In this document: positions 43,313-51,417 of the stretch, in pieces
How positions within the stretch are numbered: the stretch's first letter is position 1
Layout: each line of letters starts with the position of its first letter
Assembly: GCF_900290285.1 (NCBI RefSeq)
Contig: NZ_LT985757.1
Coordinates: forward strand, 7,987-71,986
Direction: 5' to 3'
Origin: Candidatus Centipeda massiliensis
Lineage (GTDB): Bacteria > Bacillota > Negativicutes > Selenomonadales > Selenomonadaceae
Length of the DNA stretch: 64,000 nucleotides
Notes under the pieces: model-generated
Told to the model about the DNA's origin: nothing
The model's database searches: none
The model's input: only the letters and a program-made list of their open reading frames with translations
Translations under genes and position numbers: made by a program

Positions 43313-44193
43313 AAAAACTAGGGCTGATCTATAATCCCATTTCGGGTCATGCGCTTTTCAAGGGGAAACTCGACCCCCTTGTTGATATGTTTCAGCGACA
43401 CGGGATCGTACTCTGTCCCTACCGTACGCGCGGAGGAGGGCGGGACAATCTCGGACACTTTCTCCGTGAGATGTGTCCGGACGGCTTGCTGGCCGCTGGT
43501 GGGGACGGAACGGTACACGCCGTGGTGAATGCCATGATGGAATCCGATACGGATGTTCCGCTTGGTATTCTTGGCAGCGGTACGTCCAATGACTTTGCGA
43601 CGCATCTGGGCATTCAGGGGGACTGGGAATCCTATATCGAGCGTATTGCAGCGGATGAATCGCGGAGGGTCGATCTTGGATATATTGAGGGAACAGGGCA
43701 GTACTTTGTCAATGTTGTCAGTGCGGGGGTGCTCACTGGGATTGCGCATGAGGTAAAACCCTCCTATAAGAACGCACTTGGAAAACTTGCTTATTATCTC
43801 AAGGGCATTGGTGAGATTCCGCGTCTGCGCTCCTTTTCTGTTCGCGTTACGGCAGATGATGTGCAGTATGACGCGGATATATTTTTGTTTGTTATTGCAA
43901 ACAGCCCCGTTGTGGCAGGGATGAAGCAGATTGGTCGGAACATTGTCATCGACGATGGCATGCTCAATCTTTTGGCCGTCAAAAAAACAGGCCTACCGCA
44001 GTTTATGTCTGTTGCGGCAGACCTGTTTGCTGGGAAACCGGTTGCGGAACGAGAGAATATCTTGCACATTCAAGCAAAGTCCTTCGAGATTCATGCGGAA
44101 GAAGAACTCTACAGCGATATTGACGGCGAATGTGGTCCCTTGCTCCCTCTTCGTGTACGGACGCTGCCTCTCGCGCTTTCTGTCTACTGTTGA
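43309..44193 (+). CDS. YegS/DgkB-type diacylglycerol kinase family lipid kinase
   Basis: A 294-residue lipid kinase. LIYNPISGHALFKGKL starts the kinase domain. AAGGDGTVHAVVNAMM is the GGDGT nucleotide motif. LGILGSGTSNDFATHLGI is the substrate loop. DGMLNLLAVKKTG and the acidic DIDGE near the C terminus match the DgkB metal-site region. It probably recycles diacylglycerol to phosphatidic acid. It ends 4 nt from the convergent DUF815 gene, with no clear terminator between. Confidence 0.88.
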   Translation: MKKLGLIYNPISGHALFKGKLDPLVDMFQRHGIVLCPYRTRGGGRDNLGHFLREMCPDGLLAAGGDGTVHAVVNAMMESDTDVPLGILGSGTSNDFATHLGIQGDWESYIERIAADESRRVDLGYIEGTGQYFVNVVSAGVLTGIAHEVKPSYKNALGKLAYYLKGIGEIPRLRSFSVRVTADDVQYDADIFLFVIANSPVVAGMKQIGRNIVIDDGMLNLLAVKKTGLPQFMSVAADLFAGKPVAERENILHIQAKSFEIHAEEELYSDIDGECGPLLPLRVRTLPLALSVYC

Positions 44194-44197
44194 CTCC

Positions 44198-45421
44198 TCA
44201 GTGAATCCCGAGGTAATGAGCAACAAATTGCTGTGCTGTGCGTCCGCTGCGACCACTATGAGTCATTTCCCAGCGTAGACCTGCGATACGAAGTTCCTCG
44301 GGAGAGAGATGGATCCCCTTCTGAGAGAGCATATAGTTAATAATCGCGAGATACTCTTCTTGATCGGGGGTATGATAGTGGATAACGAGCCCAAAACGAT
44401 CTGAAAGCGAAACAGTCTCGTTGATTGTGTCATCGCGATAGAGTTCATCTTGCTCACGTTCCCGCCATGTTTCACGCACCAGATGACGGCGGTTGGAGGT
44501 CGCGTAGAGGCGTACATTTGGTGGGCAGGAAGAAACACCACCCTCAATCGCAGATTTGACCGTCTTGAACTCGGCATCTGAATCCTCGAACGAAATATCA
44601 TCGAGAAACAGAATAAATTTCCGCCCTGCATAGTGCCGCAGGGTATTCATAATCTCGGGCAGCTTACGCAGCTGCTCTTTTGTAACCTGCACAAGACGCA
44701 GACCACTTTCCTCGTATTCATTCACAAGTGCCTTGACTGCAGAGGACTTTCCTGTACCGCGTGCACCGACGAGGAGAACATGGTTTGCCGGTTTGCCCTG
44801 AACGAATGCTCGTGTGTTCTGGATCAACTGATCTTTTTGTCGCTGGTAGCCGATGAGATTTCGCATGTATGTGCGCTCAAAATACTCGACCCCACGGATC
44901 TTATTCTTTTCGTCATCCCAGCGGAAGACAACGTAAGCCGCGAGATCCCCATAGCCATAGCGTGCATAGAAGGTCAGCAGTGCCTCAGCATAGTCGCGTG
45001 GCGTTTTTGCTGCTTCGATCCATGGGAGCAGAAAATCCTCCGTCTTGTCATAGATATTCTGTGTGGGTTCATAGTTGTCCAAAAGCTGTACACCAAGAAA
45101 ATTACTGGTTGGTAACGTGAGTAGGGAATAGAGCTGTTCAATATCTTGATAGAATGCCTGGCGCAGGCTATTTCCAGGCGGCAGTCCTGTTCGTTCCATG
45201 GTTTCTGAAACAAGGTTGGCGCTATGCGTGAATACGTGGAGAAGGTACTGCGGGAGCAAATTTCCGCTGAGTCCCAATGTTTCTGCAGCGCGGACGAGAT
45301 GTGAGGCAGCCTGCGCCTGAGATTCTGTATCAGCTGTATCCCACTCAAGGAAGCTGAGGATTGGGTCACTCTCCAGTCCGTTTAGGACAAGGAGTGTTGA
45401 AAGATTTACGTTCTGACTCAT
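44198..45421 (-). CDS. DUF815 family AAA-type ATPase
   Basis: A 407-residue protein. The C-terminal 240 residues are a DUF815 P-loop ATPase: Walker A VGARGTGKSSAVKAL, Walker B KFILFLDDISFED, then VRLYATSNRRHLVRETW and LSDRFGLVIHYHTP, all highly conserved in the family. The N-terminal 160 residues are helical and less conserved. The cellular role is unknown. AAAGGAAC precedes the ATG. It lies 15 nt after tmcAL on the same strand. Confidence 0.88.
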   Translation of the reverse strand: MSQNVNLSTLLVLNGLESDPILSFLEWDTADTESQAQAASHLVRAAETLGLSGNLLPQYLLHVFTHSANLVSETMERTGLPPGNSLRQAFYQDIEQLYSLLTLPTSNFLGVQLLDNYEPTQNIYDKTEDFLLPWIEAAKTPRDYAEALLTFYARYGYGDLAAYVVFRWDDEKNKIRGVEYFERTYMRNLIGYQRQKDQLIQNTRAFVQGKPANHVLLVGARGTGKSSAVKALVNEYEESGLRLVQVTKEQLRKLPEIMNTLRHYAGRKFILFLDDISFEDSDAEFKTVKSAIEGGVSSCPPNVRLYATSNRRHLVRETWREREQDELYRDDTINETVSLSDRFGLVIHYHTPDQEEYLAIINYMLSQKGIHLSPEELRIAGLRWEMTHSGRSGRTAQQFVAHYLGIH

Positions 45422-45436
45422 AATACGTTCCTTTCT

Positions 45437-46675
45437 CTATCGAAGAAATACGGGAGACATAATAAAATCTGTACGTTGATTTTGTGCGCGACGCGCAGGA
45501 ATCGTGAGGCTGCGCAGCTCTGTCGCACGGGTGTCAAATGCAAGCATACGCTGAAGACATGAAAGCTGTGCTGCACCTTTGGTGCGTTCTGCACTCGTGA
45601 GGAATGCTGCCGTACGCGTGATGATAGGAAGGGAAGATGTGTGTTTGATTAAGTGCAGTAGCTCTCTTCCACGTGCATTGAATGCGAGTGGTCGGATATA
45701 TGCTGCGCTGTGTAGATCAAACGCTGCTGTCTCCGTCTTCTTTAGGTGCAGAAGCAGATAGATGATGAGGCGGGCGATTCGGCTTTGTGGATATCGTTTG
45801 GTAGATACCTCTGCGAGAAAATTTCTATAGCTTTGTGCCTTACTGCAGATGAGGCGATGCTCGATGCCCTCTGCGATGCCATAGATTTCTTTGAGTGCAG
45901 GAGAATCCGTGATAAGCAGCTGATAACGCAGGAGATTCAGAAGCCTGTCCTCCTGTGGAAGCCCCTGTGTACGTCCTTCTTTGAGATCGGTCAGAACATG
46001 CGCCTGAACGCTGGTTTCCAGTTGCTTCCACGGAGGCGGTACGTTGCTGAGTGCGTGGCGGATTGATGAGGCACTACTAATGCCTCTGCGCAGCTTGGAA
46101 TCACTGTGCTGTGCTGCCGCCCTTTGAATACCGATGGGGGTGATCTGTGGTGCAAACTGTCGCAGTGCACGCAGATACTCGATGGCAAGGATATTGTTTG
46201 GTGCTCGCAGCATATCCTTGGATATGCCTTTTTCCTTCGTCAGTGCGCGTGTCAGTGCTTCTGCGTAAGAACAACCTGTGTCAAGATGGCTGCCCAGCTC
46301 TCGTTGCAGATCCTCACTGTCAATGCACGCAGCAATTCCTGCGAGCGGCGCAAGCTGTTCTGCCTCCATGCCAAAGACTAGATGGCTGACGATGCCAAGG
46401 CGTGCAAGGAGTATAATCCCACCGCGTGCAAAGTCCTGTGCACTGCGGCAGGCAAAGACGAAGGGCAGTTCAAGGACGAGATCCGCGCCGCCTTCGACGG
46501 CATGCCCTGCGCGCACCCATTTATCCAGAATACATGGCTCGCCCCGTTGCGTAATACTACCACTCATGACGGCGATGATATGTGCGGCAGGATATTGCCG
46601 CCGCACAGTCGTAATCTGAAAGCCGTGCCCATAGTGAAATGGGTTGTATTCAGCAATGACGCCAATGATCGGCAT
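45437..46675 (-). CDS. tmcAL: tRNA(Met) cytidine acetate ligase TmcAL
   Basis: A 412-residue nucleotidyltransferase of the TmcAL (YlbM) family, which activates acetate with ATP to make N4-acetylcytidine at the wobble base of elongator tRNA-Met. The HxGH region is IGVIAEYNPFHYGHGFQ at the N terminus. MSGSITQRGEPCILDKWVRA and GADLVLELPF are signature segments. APNNILAIEYLRAL is also conserved. GGGGAGG lies before the ATG at 46675; the longer frame upstream is not needed. Divergent from mnmA, another tRNA-modification gene. Confidence 0.93.
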   Translation of the reverse strand: MPIIGVIAEYNPFHYGHGFQITTVRRQYPAAHIIAVMSGSITQRGEPCILDKWVRAGHAVEGGADLVLELPFVFACRSAQDFARGGIILLARLGIVSHLVFGMEAEQLAPLAGIAACIDSEDLQRELGSHLDTGCSYAEALTRALTKEKGISKDMLRAPNNILAIEYLRALRQFAPQITPIGIQRAAAQHSDSKLRRGISSASSIRHALSNVPPPWKQLETSVQAHVLTDLKEGRTQGLPQEDRLLNLLRYQLLITDSPALKEIYGIAEGIEHRLICSKAQSYRNFLAEVSTKRYPQSRIARLIIYLLLHLKKTETAAFDLHSAAYIRPLAFNARGRELLHLIKHTSSLPIITRTAAFLTSAERTKGAAQLSCLQRMLAFDTRATELRSLTIPARRAQNQRTDFIMSPVFLR

Positions 46676-46759
46676 GGAAATCCTCCCCGTATCTGTCTGC
46701 ATTCGTATTTTAACAAAAAAAACAGTGTTTGTGTAGATCTGTGCAGTAAATACAATTTC

Positions 46760-46788
46760 TTGTGTTTTCAAGGCGTGAATGCTATACT
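46760..46788 (+). promoter_or_regulatory. promoter of mnmA
   Basis: TTGTGT and TATACT are separated by 17 nt. Repeat copy E lies between this promoter and the mnmA start. Confidence 0.68.
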
Positions 46789-46798
46789 AAGCGTAATA

Positions 46799-46825
46799 TT
46801 AAGGAATCGCTGTATCAGTAGTTCC
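46799..46825 (+). repeat. copy E of the CTGATAA element (27 bp, minimal palindrome)
   Basis: TTAAGGAATCGCTG is joined directly to TATCAGTAGTTCC: the two ends of the element with almost nothing between. It can fold as a hairpin in the mnmA leader. Confidence 0.6.
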
Positions 46826-46852
46826 ATGAAGAAATAGGGAGAAAATATATCA

Positions 46853-47953
46853 GTGGAACAAAAGAGAAAACAGGAGCGTGTTCTTGTTGCGATGAGCGGC
46901 GGTGTGGACAGTTCATTGGCAGCAGCGTTGCTCTTGGAGCAGGGGTACAACGTTGTGGGGGTGACCATGCGCCTTTCAGATGAAAGTCGTGATGCGTCTC
47001 CCGATGACCGCAGCTGTTGCTCACTGAGCAGTGTGAGTGATGCGCGCCGAGTGGCGGACGTGCTTGGAATCCCACATTACGTGATGGACTTTACAGAGTC
47101 TTTCGAACATGCGGTGATGGATTATTTTTTTGATGAATATCTGCGTGGGCGCACACCAAATCCGTGCATCGCCTGCAACCGCTATATTAAGTTTGAAGGA
47201 TTGCTGCATAAGGCGCGTGAACTAGGTGCCTCTCATATTGCAACGGGGCATTATGCGCGCATTGACCGTGACGAAGATGGAATTTATCGGCTGCGCAAGG
47301 GGGTGGATCTCGAAAAAGATCAATCCTATGTACTTTATCATCTGAATAGAAAGACACTGCCATACATTTTATTTCCCCTTGGAGGTTTCACTAAGAATGA
47401 GACACGACGCATGGCAGAGGCATATCAATTACCCGTTGCGTATAAGGCGGAGAGTCAGGAGATCTGCTTTGTTCCTCACGATGATTATAAGACCTATTTT
47501 AGGAAAAGGCGACCGGAGTGTGCACGTTCAGGAGATATTGTTGATCGGATGGGGGATGTGCGTGGCAGGCATGACGGAATTGCGTTCTATACCGTTGGAC
47601 AGCGCAGAGGACTCGGCATAGCGGCACCACGACCACTCTATGTAACGGCACTGAATGCCAAAGAGAATCAGGTCATCGTAGGGGAGGCGCATGAGGTCTA
47701 TGCGCAGGAACTCGTAGCATCGGATCTGAGCTGGACAATGTGGGATTCACTGACTGCAGAACGTACGGCTATGGCAAAAATCCGCTATGGAAAACGGGAA
47801 GCTTCTGCAGTCATTTTCCCATACAATCATGGACGTATACGGGTACGATTTGCGGATTTGCAGCGCGCTGTGACACCTGGACAATCCGTTGTCTTTTATG
47901 AGAACGACATCGTGCTTGGCGGCGGAGTCATTGATGATGTAGTGATGGCTTGA
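46853..47953 (+). CDS. mnmA: tRNA-uridine 2-sulfurtransferase MnmA
   Basis: A 366-residue MnmA that thiolates U34 of tRNA-Lys, -Glu and -Gln. MSGGVDSSLAAALLLEQGY is the PP-loop. NPCIACNRYIKF contains Cys105 and SQEICFVP contains Cys205, the catalytic pair. GQRRGLGIAAPRPLYV is the conserved C-terminal-domain segment. The start is GTG 46853 with AGGGAG 11 nt upstream. Repeat copies lie on both sides of the gene. Confidence 0.95.
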   Translation: MEQKRKQERVLVAMSGGVDSSLAAALLLEQGYNVVGVTMRLSDESRDASPDDRSCCSLSSVSDARRVADVLGIPHYVMDFTESFEHAVMDYFFDEYLRGRTPNPCIACNRYIKFEGLLHKARELGASHIATGHYARIDRDEDGIYRLRKGVDLEKDQSYVLYHLNRKTLPYILFPLGGFTKNETRRMAEAYQLPVAYKAESQEICFVPHDDYKTYFRKRRPECARSGDIVDRMGDVRGRHDGIAFYTVGQRRGLGIAAPRPLYVTALNAKENQVIVGEAHEVYAQELVASDLSWTMWDSLTAERTAMAKIRYGKREASAVIFPYNHGRIRVRFADLQRAVTPGQSVVFYENDIVLGGGVIDDVVMA

Positions 47954-47962
47954 TTGGTTCCT

Positions 47963-48125
47963 CAAGAAACCACTGATAAAACAGTTACAGATTTGCATAG
48001 ATTTTTCGCATGATTGAGGAGAAAAACCGAACGCAGAGTGATGCTCTGTGGAGAATCATGGATAAAAAGTAGGCAAAGAAAGATATGTCAAAATGGCGGT
48101 ACTGAAATTATCAGTGCTTCCTTAA
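47963..48125 (+). repeat. copy D of the CTGATAA element (about 163 bp, longest copy)
   Basis: Left end CAAGAAACCACTGATAAAAC; right end ATTATCAGTGCTTCCTTAA. The left 50 nt match copy B (CAGATTTGCATAGATTTTTCG against CAGATTGGCGTAGACTTTTCG). The right 30 nt match copy C (GGCGGTACTGAA). The middle contains a small hairpin (GCAGAGTGATGCTCTGT). It encodes no protein. It fills the gap between mnmA and the gene at 48142 and ends 16 nt before that start. Confidence 0.75.
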
Positions 48126-48141
48126 TGGGGAGGAGATTACG

Positions 48142-49191
48142 ATGATGAGCCGTGCCATGAAAGTGAGGATTACCATTGCGGCAATTCTCGCGGTACTCCT
48201 GTTGCTTACGGGACTTTTTTGGTATTTTCACGTTTATACAAAGACACCGGACTATGCGCTGCATTCCATTGAAGACGCACTTGATCGGAATGATAAGGAA
48301 CTTTTTCTGCGCTATGTCAATCTGGACGCTGTACTGGACACAGGGTATGATGATTTTATGCGCGGAACGATGGATGCTGAGTTTGGGCACTCGCGTGAGA
48401 CGTCTGCGGCAATTGAGGATTTCTCCAAAATGCTCAAACCCGCATTCATTGCGATGCTCAAGGATGCAGTGGACACACGTTTGTCGAGCGGTGCGTGGCC
48501 TGATGCGGATCCTGCAAAGGAGGGAGTCGATGCTGATAATATCCTCACTCGTATTGGTGTACGCGATCTGACATTCCAAGAGATTTCCAAACTGACGCAA
48601 AACGATGCAGAGCAGACGGCAGAGGCGGAGATTGTTGTCCATCAAGAGGAGGCAGATGCAGATTTCACATTTAAAATCATGCTTGCCCCATCCGACGCAG
48701 GGGATTGGCAGGTTGTTTCCATTCAGAACTTACACGAATATGCCGTTCTACTTGAACAGGCACGCCGTCTGCGCATTGAGTCCTATTTAGAGGAAACGGA
48801 TGCGATCACAGCGCGACACGATCAGACGGCAGGAGCAGCGCAGTTGCGCCTTTACTCTGTATTGGGCGCAGGGGCACTTGGTAGTCAGGCGACGCGCGAT
48901 ATGGCACGTCAGATCATGGAACAAGATATTCTTACCGACTGGCAGGAACGCAAAGATGAGCTTGCAGCCGTTTCCGTCCCCCGCAGTATGCAGAGTCTTC
49001 ATCAGCTACGCCTTAAGATTTGTGATCTTCACATTGCCTATGCACAGGGATATGCTTCATGGATGACGGACAAGAATGCCGCCACAATTCGTTCTGCTGA
49101 GAGCAGTCTGCGTCAGGCTGAGGTGCTAGAGGTGGAGGCGTCGTTCCTCGTGCAGCGCGCAAAGCGCTCCTTCGATAAAAAGGTGGAGTAG
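48142..49191 (+). CDS. membrane-anchored protein of unknown function (DUF2939-like)
   Basis: A 349-residue protein. One N-terminal membrane segment (about residues 8-29, VRITIAAILAVLLLLTGLFW) is followed by an exported or cytoplasmic soluble region. The segment TPDYALHSIEDALDRNDKEL, with the following YVNLDAVLDTGYDDF, resembles DUF2939 proteins. The rest is helical. GGGGAGG lies 8 nt before the ATG. It begins a string of seven co-oriented genes ending in the polyamine genes (gaps of 14 nt or less); function unknown. Confidence 0.65.
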   Translation: MMSRAMKVRITIAAILAVLLLLTGLFWYFHVYTKTPDYALHSIEDALDRNDKELFLRYVNLDAVLDTGYDDFMRGTMDAEFGHSRETSAAIEDFSKMLKPAFIAMLKDAVDTRLSSGAWPDADPAKEGVDADNILTRIGVRDLTFQEISKLTQNDAEQTAEAEIVVHQEEADADFTFKIMLAPSDAGDWQVVSIQNLHEYAVLLEQARRLRIESYLEETDAITARHDQTAGAAQLRLYSVLGAGALGSQATRDMARQIMEQDILTDWQERKDELAAVSVPRSMQSLHQLRLKICDLHIAYAQGYASWMTDKNAATIRSAESSLRQAEVLEVEASFLVQRAKRSFDKKVE

Positions 49192-49205
49192 TAAGGAGTG
49201 AAATG

Positions 49206-50060
49206 ATGCTCGACTCGAGCAATGATACGGTAGCGATTCTCTATGACATCGAGAACGCACCCATTGAAATGCTTCAGTATACGATTGAAAAGGCACAGCG
49301 TTACCAGCCTTGCCGTATGATTGTAGTATCGGACTGGGAGGCACATCCCGAGCAGAAACGATGGGATCGCCTCATGGAATATCCAGATTTTACCTTTCGA
49401 CAGATTAGTCGTACGTTCTATGGAAAAAATTCATTGGATTCCGCACTCTATGATTCGGCGCAGATCCTATATCAGGAAGGTGTGCGGAAGTACTTTGTTA
49501 TCACGACGGATTCGGATTTCGTACGGATCGCCGAATCTCTAAACGCTGACGATCCGTCGTATATTATCGGGGTCGGGACGAAGCAGGCGAGCGAAGATTT
49601 ACGCAACGCCTACAACGAGTTCTTCGTCTATCCGCCGGAATCAAAGCCGATACAAAGTACGAAGAAAAACCAAAAGGAAAGCAAAAGTACAGAGGTGAAG
49701 ACCGTGGCAAAGAAGAAATCATCCGAGGATAAGACTGTCAAGCAGAAGTCTGTACAGGAACAGGCAGAAAAAACATCGGAGCAGCAGAAGAAGAAAACGA
49801 CAGTAACCGTCAAGAAAAAAGATTCACCCGGCAAAGCGGTGGATGAGACGGTGAAGGCTGCCACAAAGTCCAAGAAAAAGCAGGTACAGAACTCCACAGC
49901 TCCTGTAGAAAGCATGCCAACGCCTACGATGACGGGATTTTTGACCGTACGTCTCCCCAAGACGCTGCGCAATTCGTTGGAACAAAAGATGCTCGAAGAG
50001 GAGGTTTCTCTGGATGAACTCGTGACCTATCTCCTGATGCGTGGACTTGCGGAAAAATAA
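49206..50060 (+). CDS. NYN domain protein with Lys-rich linker and ribbon-helix-helix-like tail
   Basis: About 284 residues in three parts. Residues 1-140 are a NYN (PIN-like) nuclease domain: VAILYDIENAP, the acidic SLDSALYDSAQILY and VITTDSDFVRIAE provide the expected acidic site. Residues about 150-235 are a low-complexity Lys/Glu/Gln/Thr linker with many KKK runs. The last 40 residues, TGFLTVRLPKTLRNSLEQKM and following, look like a ribbon-helix-helix or HicB-type DNA-binding unit. The combination suggests an RNA- or DNA-acting regulator; target unknown. ATG 49206 is 7 nt from AAGGAG; ATG 49203 is an alternative. Confidence 0.78.
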   Translation: MLDSSNDTVAILYDIENAPIEMLQYTIEKAQRYQPCRMIVVSDWEAHPEQKRWDRLMEYPDFTFRQISRTFYGKNSLDSALYDSAQILYQEGVRKYFVITTDSDFVRIAESLNADDPSYIIGVGTKQASEDLRNAYNEFFVYPPESKPIQSTKKNQKESKSTEVKTVAKKKSSEDKTVKQKSVQEQAEKTSEQQKKKTTVTVKKKDSPGKAVDETVKAATKSKKKQVQNSTAPVESMPTPTMTGFLTVRLPKTLRNSLEQKMLEEEVSLDELVTYLLMRGLAEK

Positions 50061-50074
50061 AGGGAACGACAACG

Positions 50075-50476
50075 ATGAAAAAAGAAGAGCGCGTTCTTCT
50101 CTATCAGTTTCCCGATGACCAAATCCATACGGCGCAGGATGTGTTCCGTACACTTGGTATTCGTATACAGATTCTTCCTGCGGACGCATGGCGTGAAAAG
50201 GTCGGCTACCTGCTCGGACACAAGGGATTTAAAGCCACGCAGATACAGGAAGAGCAGGAGTTCAGCTTCTCACACCGCCTCATTTTGTTGGAAAATATTC
50301 GTGGGAAACGGCTGACGAAAGTTCTCATGGCGATGGAGGAAGCGGGGATTCCGCATATCACGTACAAATCGACGATTACTCCGTACAATACACTGTGGAC
50401 TCTGCGTTACCTGTGCGAACATATAGCGAAGGAACATGCAGTATCTGTCGAGGATCGGGAAGGAAAGATACAATGA
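50075..50476 (+). CDS. DUF3783 domain protein
   Basis: A 133-residue protein. RLILLENIRGKRLTKVLMAM, then EEAGIPHITYKSTITPYNTL and WTLRYLCEHI, match the DUF3783 pattern, in which a conserved Pro-Tyr/Thr-Asn and Trp close the domain. No function is established. It is 14 nt after the NYN gene and overlaps the lipoprotein gene by ATGA. Confidence 0.75.
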   Translation: MKKEERVLLYQFPDDQIHTAQDVFRTLGIRIQILPADAWREKVGYLLGHKGFKATQIQEEQEFSFSHRLILLENIRGKRLTKVLMAMEEAGIPHITYKSTITPYNTLWTLRYLCEHIAKEHAVSVEDREGKIQ

Positions 50477-51417
50477 AGAGATTTCTTGCCGTAGTGCTCT
50501 CTTTGATGCTTCTTTTTGTCGTGGGCTGCGGCTCGGAGCCGCAGGAAGCAACGGATGTGAAGCTCTCAAAACTGACCATCGGGCTGATGCCTGATACCGA
50601 CTCCATCCCGTTTATCATTGCAGCAGAGCGCGGATATTTTGCCGAGGAAGGCGTCGAGGTGGAACTCGTTCCTTTTAAGAGTGCGATGGAACGGGATGCG
50701 GCACTCCAGAGCGGCAATCTTGACGGCGCAGTTTCCGATCTGCTTGCCGTCATCTTCGCGCGATCCGGAGGATTCTCTCTGCACGCGACATCCTATACGG
50801 ACGGAAACTACAATCTCGTTGCGGGAAAACATACGGGGATTTCCTCTGCCGCCAATCTGCACGGAAAGGATATTGCCATTTCACGCAACACCATCATTGA
50901 GTATGTGACCGATGAAATTCTCGCAGTCAATGGCATGACGGAACAGGATGTCTCCAAGGTCGTTATTCCGCAAATTCCCGTGCGCCTCGAAATGCTGCAG
51001 AGCGGCAATCTTGCGGCGGCGGTTTTACCGGAGCCGATGGCGAGCGTTGCAGTGGCATCGGGCAGCCGATATGTAACTGGGTCGGGGGATCTCGGTATCA
51101 ATCCGGGGGTGATCGTATTTACGGACTCCTCCATCAACGAGAAGGCGCAGTCTATTCGAGCAATGTATCGCGCCTACGATAAGGCTGTCAAATATCTCAA
51201 TGATACACCGCGTGTGGAGTATATCGATCTCGTGATGGAAAAGAGCGGCTTTCCCGCCCCCGCACGCGATGCCCTCGAACTGAAGCCCTACCGATCCTCC
51301 GGACTTCCAGCGGAAAAGGATGTAGAGGAAGCAGTACACTGGGTAAAGAGTAAGGACTTGGGTAGGGACTATCGCTATGACGATCTTGTCTCCAAGCTGC
51401 TCACGGAGGAGAAGTAA
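50473..51417 (+). CDS. substrate-binding lipoprotein, NMT1/SsuA-like ABC type
   Basis: A 314-residue periplasmic-binding-protein-like lipoprotein. The signal peptide ends with the lipobox VVGC. LTIGLMPDTDSIPFIIAAER and GYFAEEGVEVELVPFKSAME are typical of the NMT1/THI5/SsuA group, and LQSGNLDGAVSDLLAVI follows. This group binds sulfonates, nitrate, pyrimidine precursors and similar ligands. No permease or ATPase gene is adjacent; instead the gene overlaps the decarboxylase by one base. The substrate is unknown; a link to polyamine or arginine supply is only inference. Confidence 0.82.
   Translation: MKRFLAVVLSLMLLFVVGCGSEPQEATDVKLSKLTIGLMPDTDSIPFIIAAERGYFAEEGVEVELVPFKSAMERDAALQSGNLDGAVSDLLAVIFARSGGFSLHATSYTDGNYNLVAGKHTGISSAANLHGKDIAISRNTIIEYVTDEILAVNGMTEQDVSKVVIPQIPVRLEMLQSGNLAAAVLPEPMASVAVASGSRYVTGSGDLGINPGVIVFTDSSINEKAQSIRAMYRAYDKAVKYLNDTPRVEYIDLVMEKSGFPAPARDALELKPYRSSGLPAEKDVEEAVHWVKSKDLGRDYRYDDLVSKLLTEEK

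Noticed and set aside
46676-46771. Extended N terminus of tmcAL
   Set aside because: The conserved IGVIAEYNPFH starts at 46675 with GGGGAGG before it; the upstream part is promoter DNA.
47954-48141. A riboswitch or small RNA between mnmA and the gene at 48142
   Set aside because: The region is explained by repeat copy D, which matches other intergenic copies; no known riboswitch pattern was recognised.
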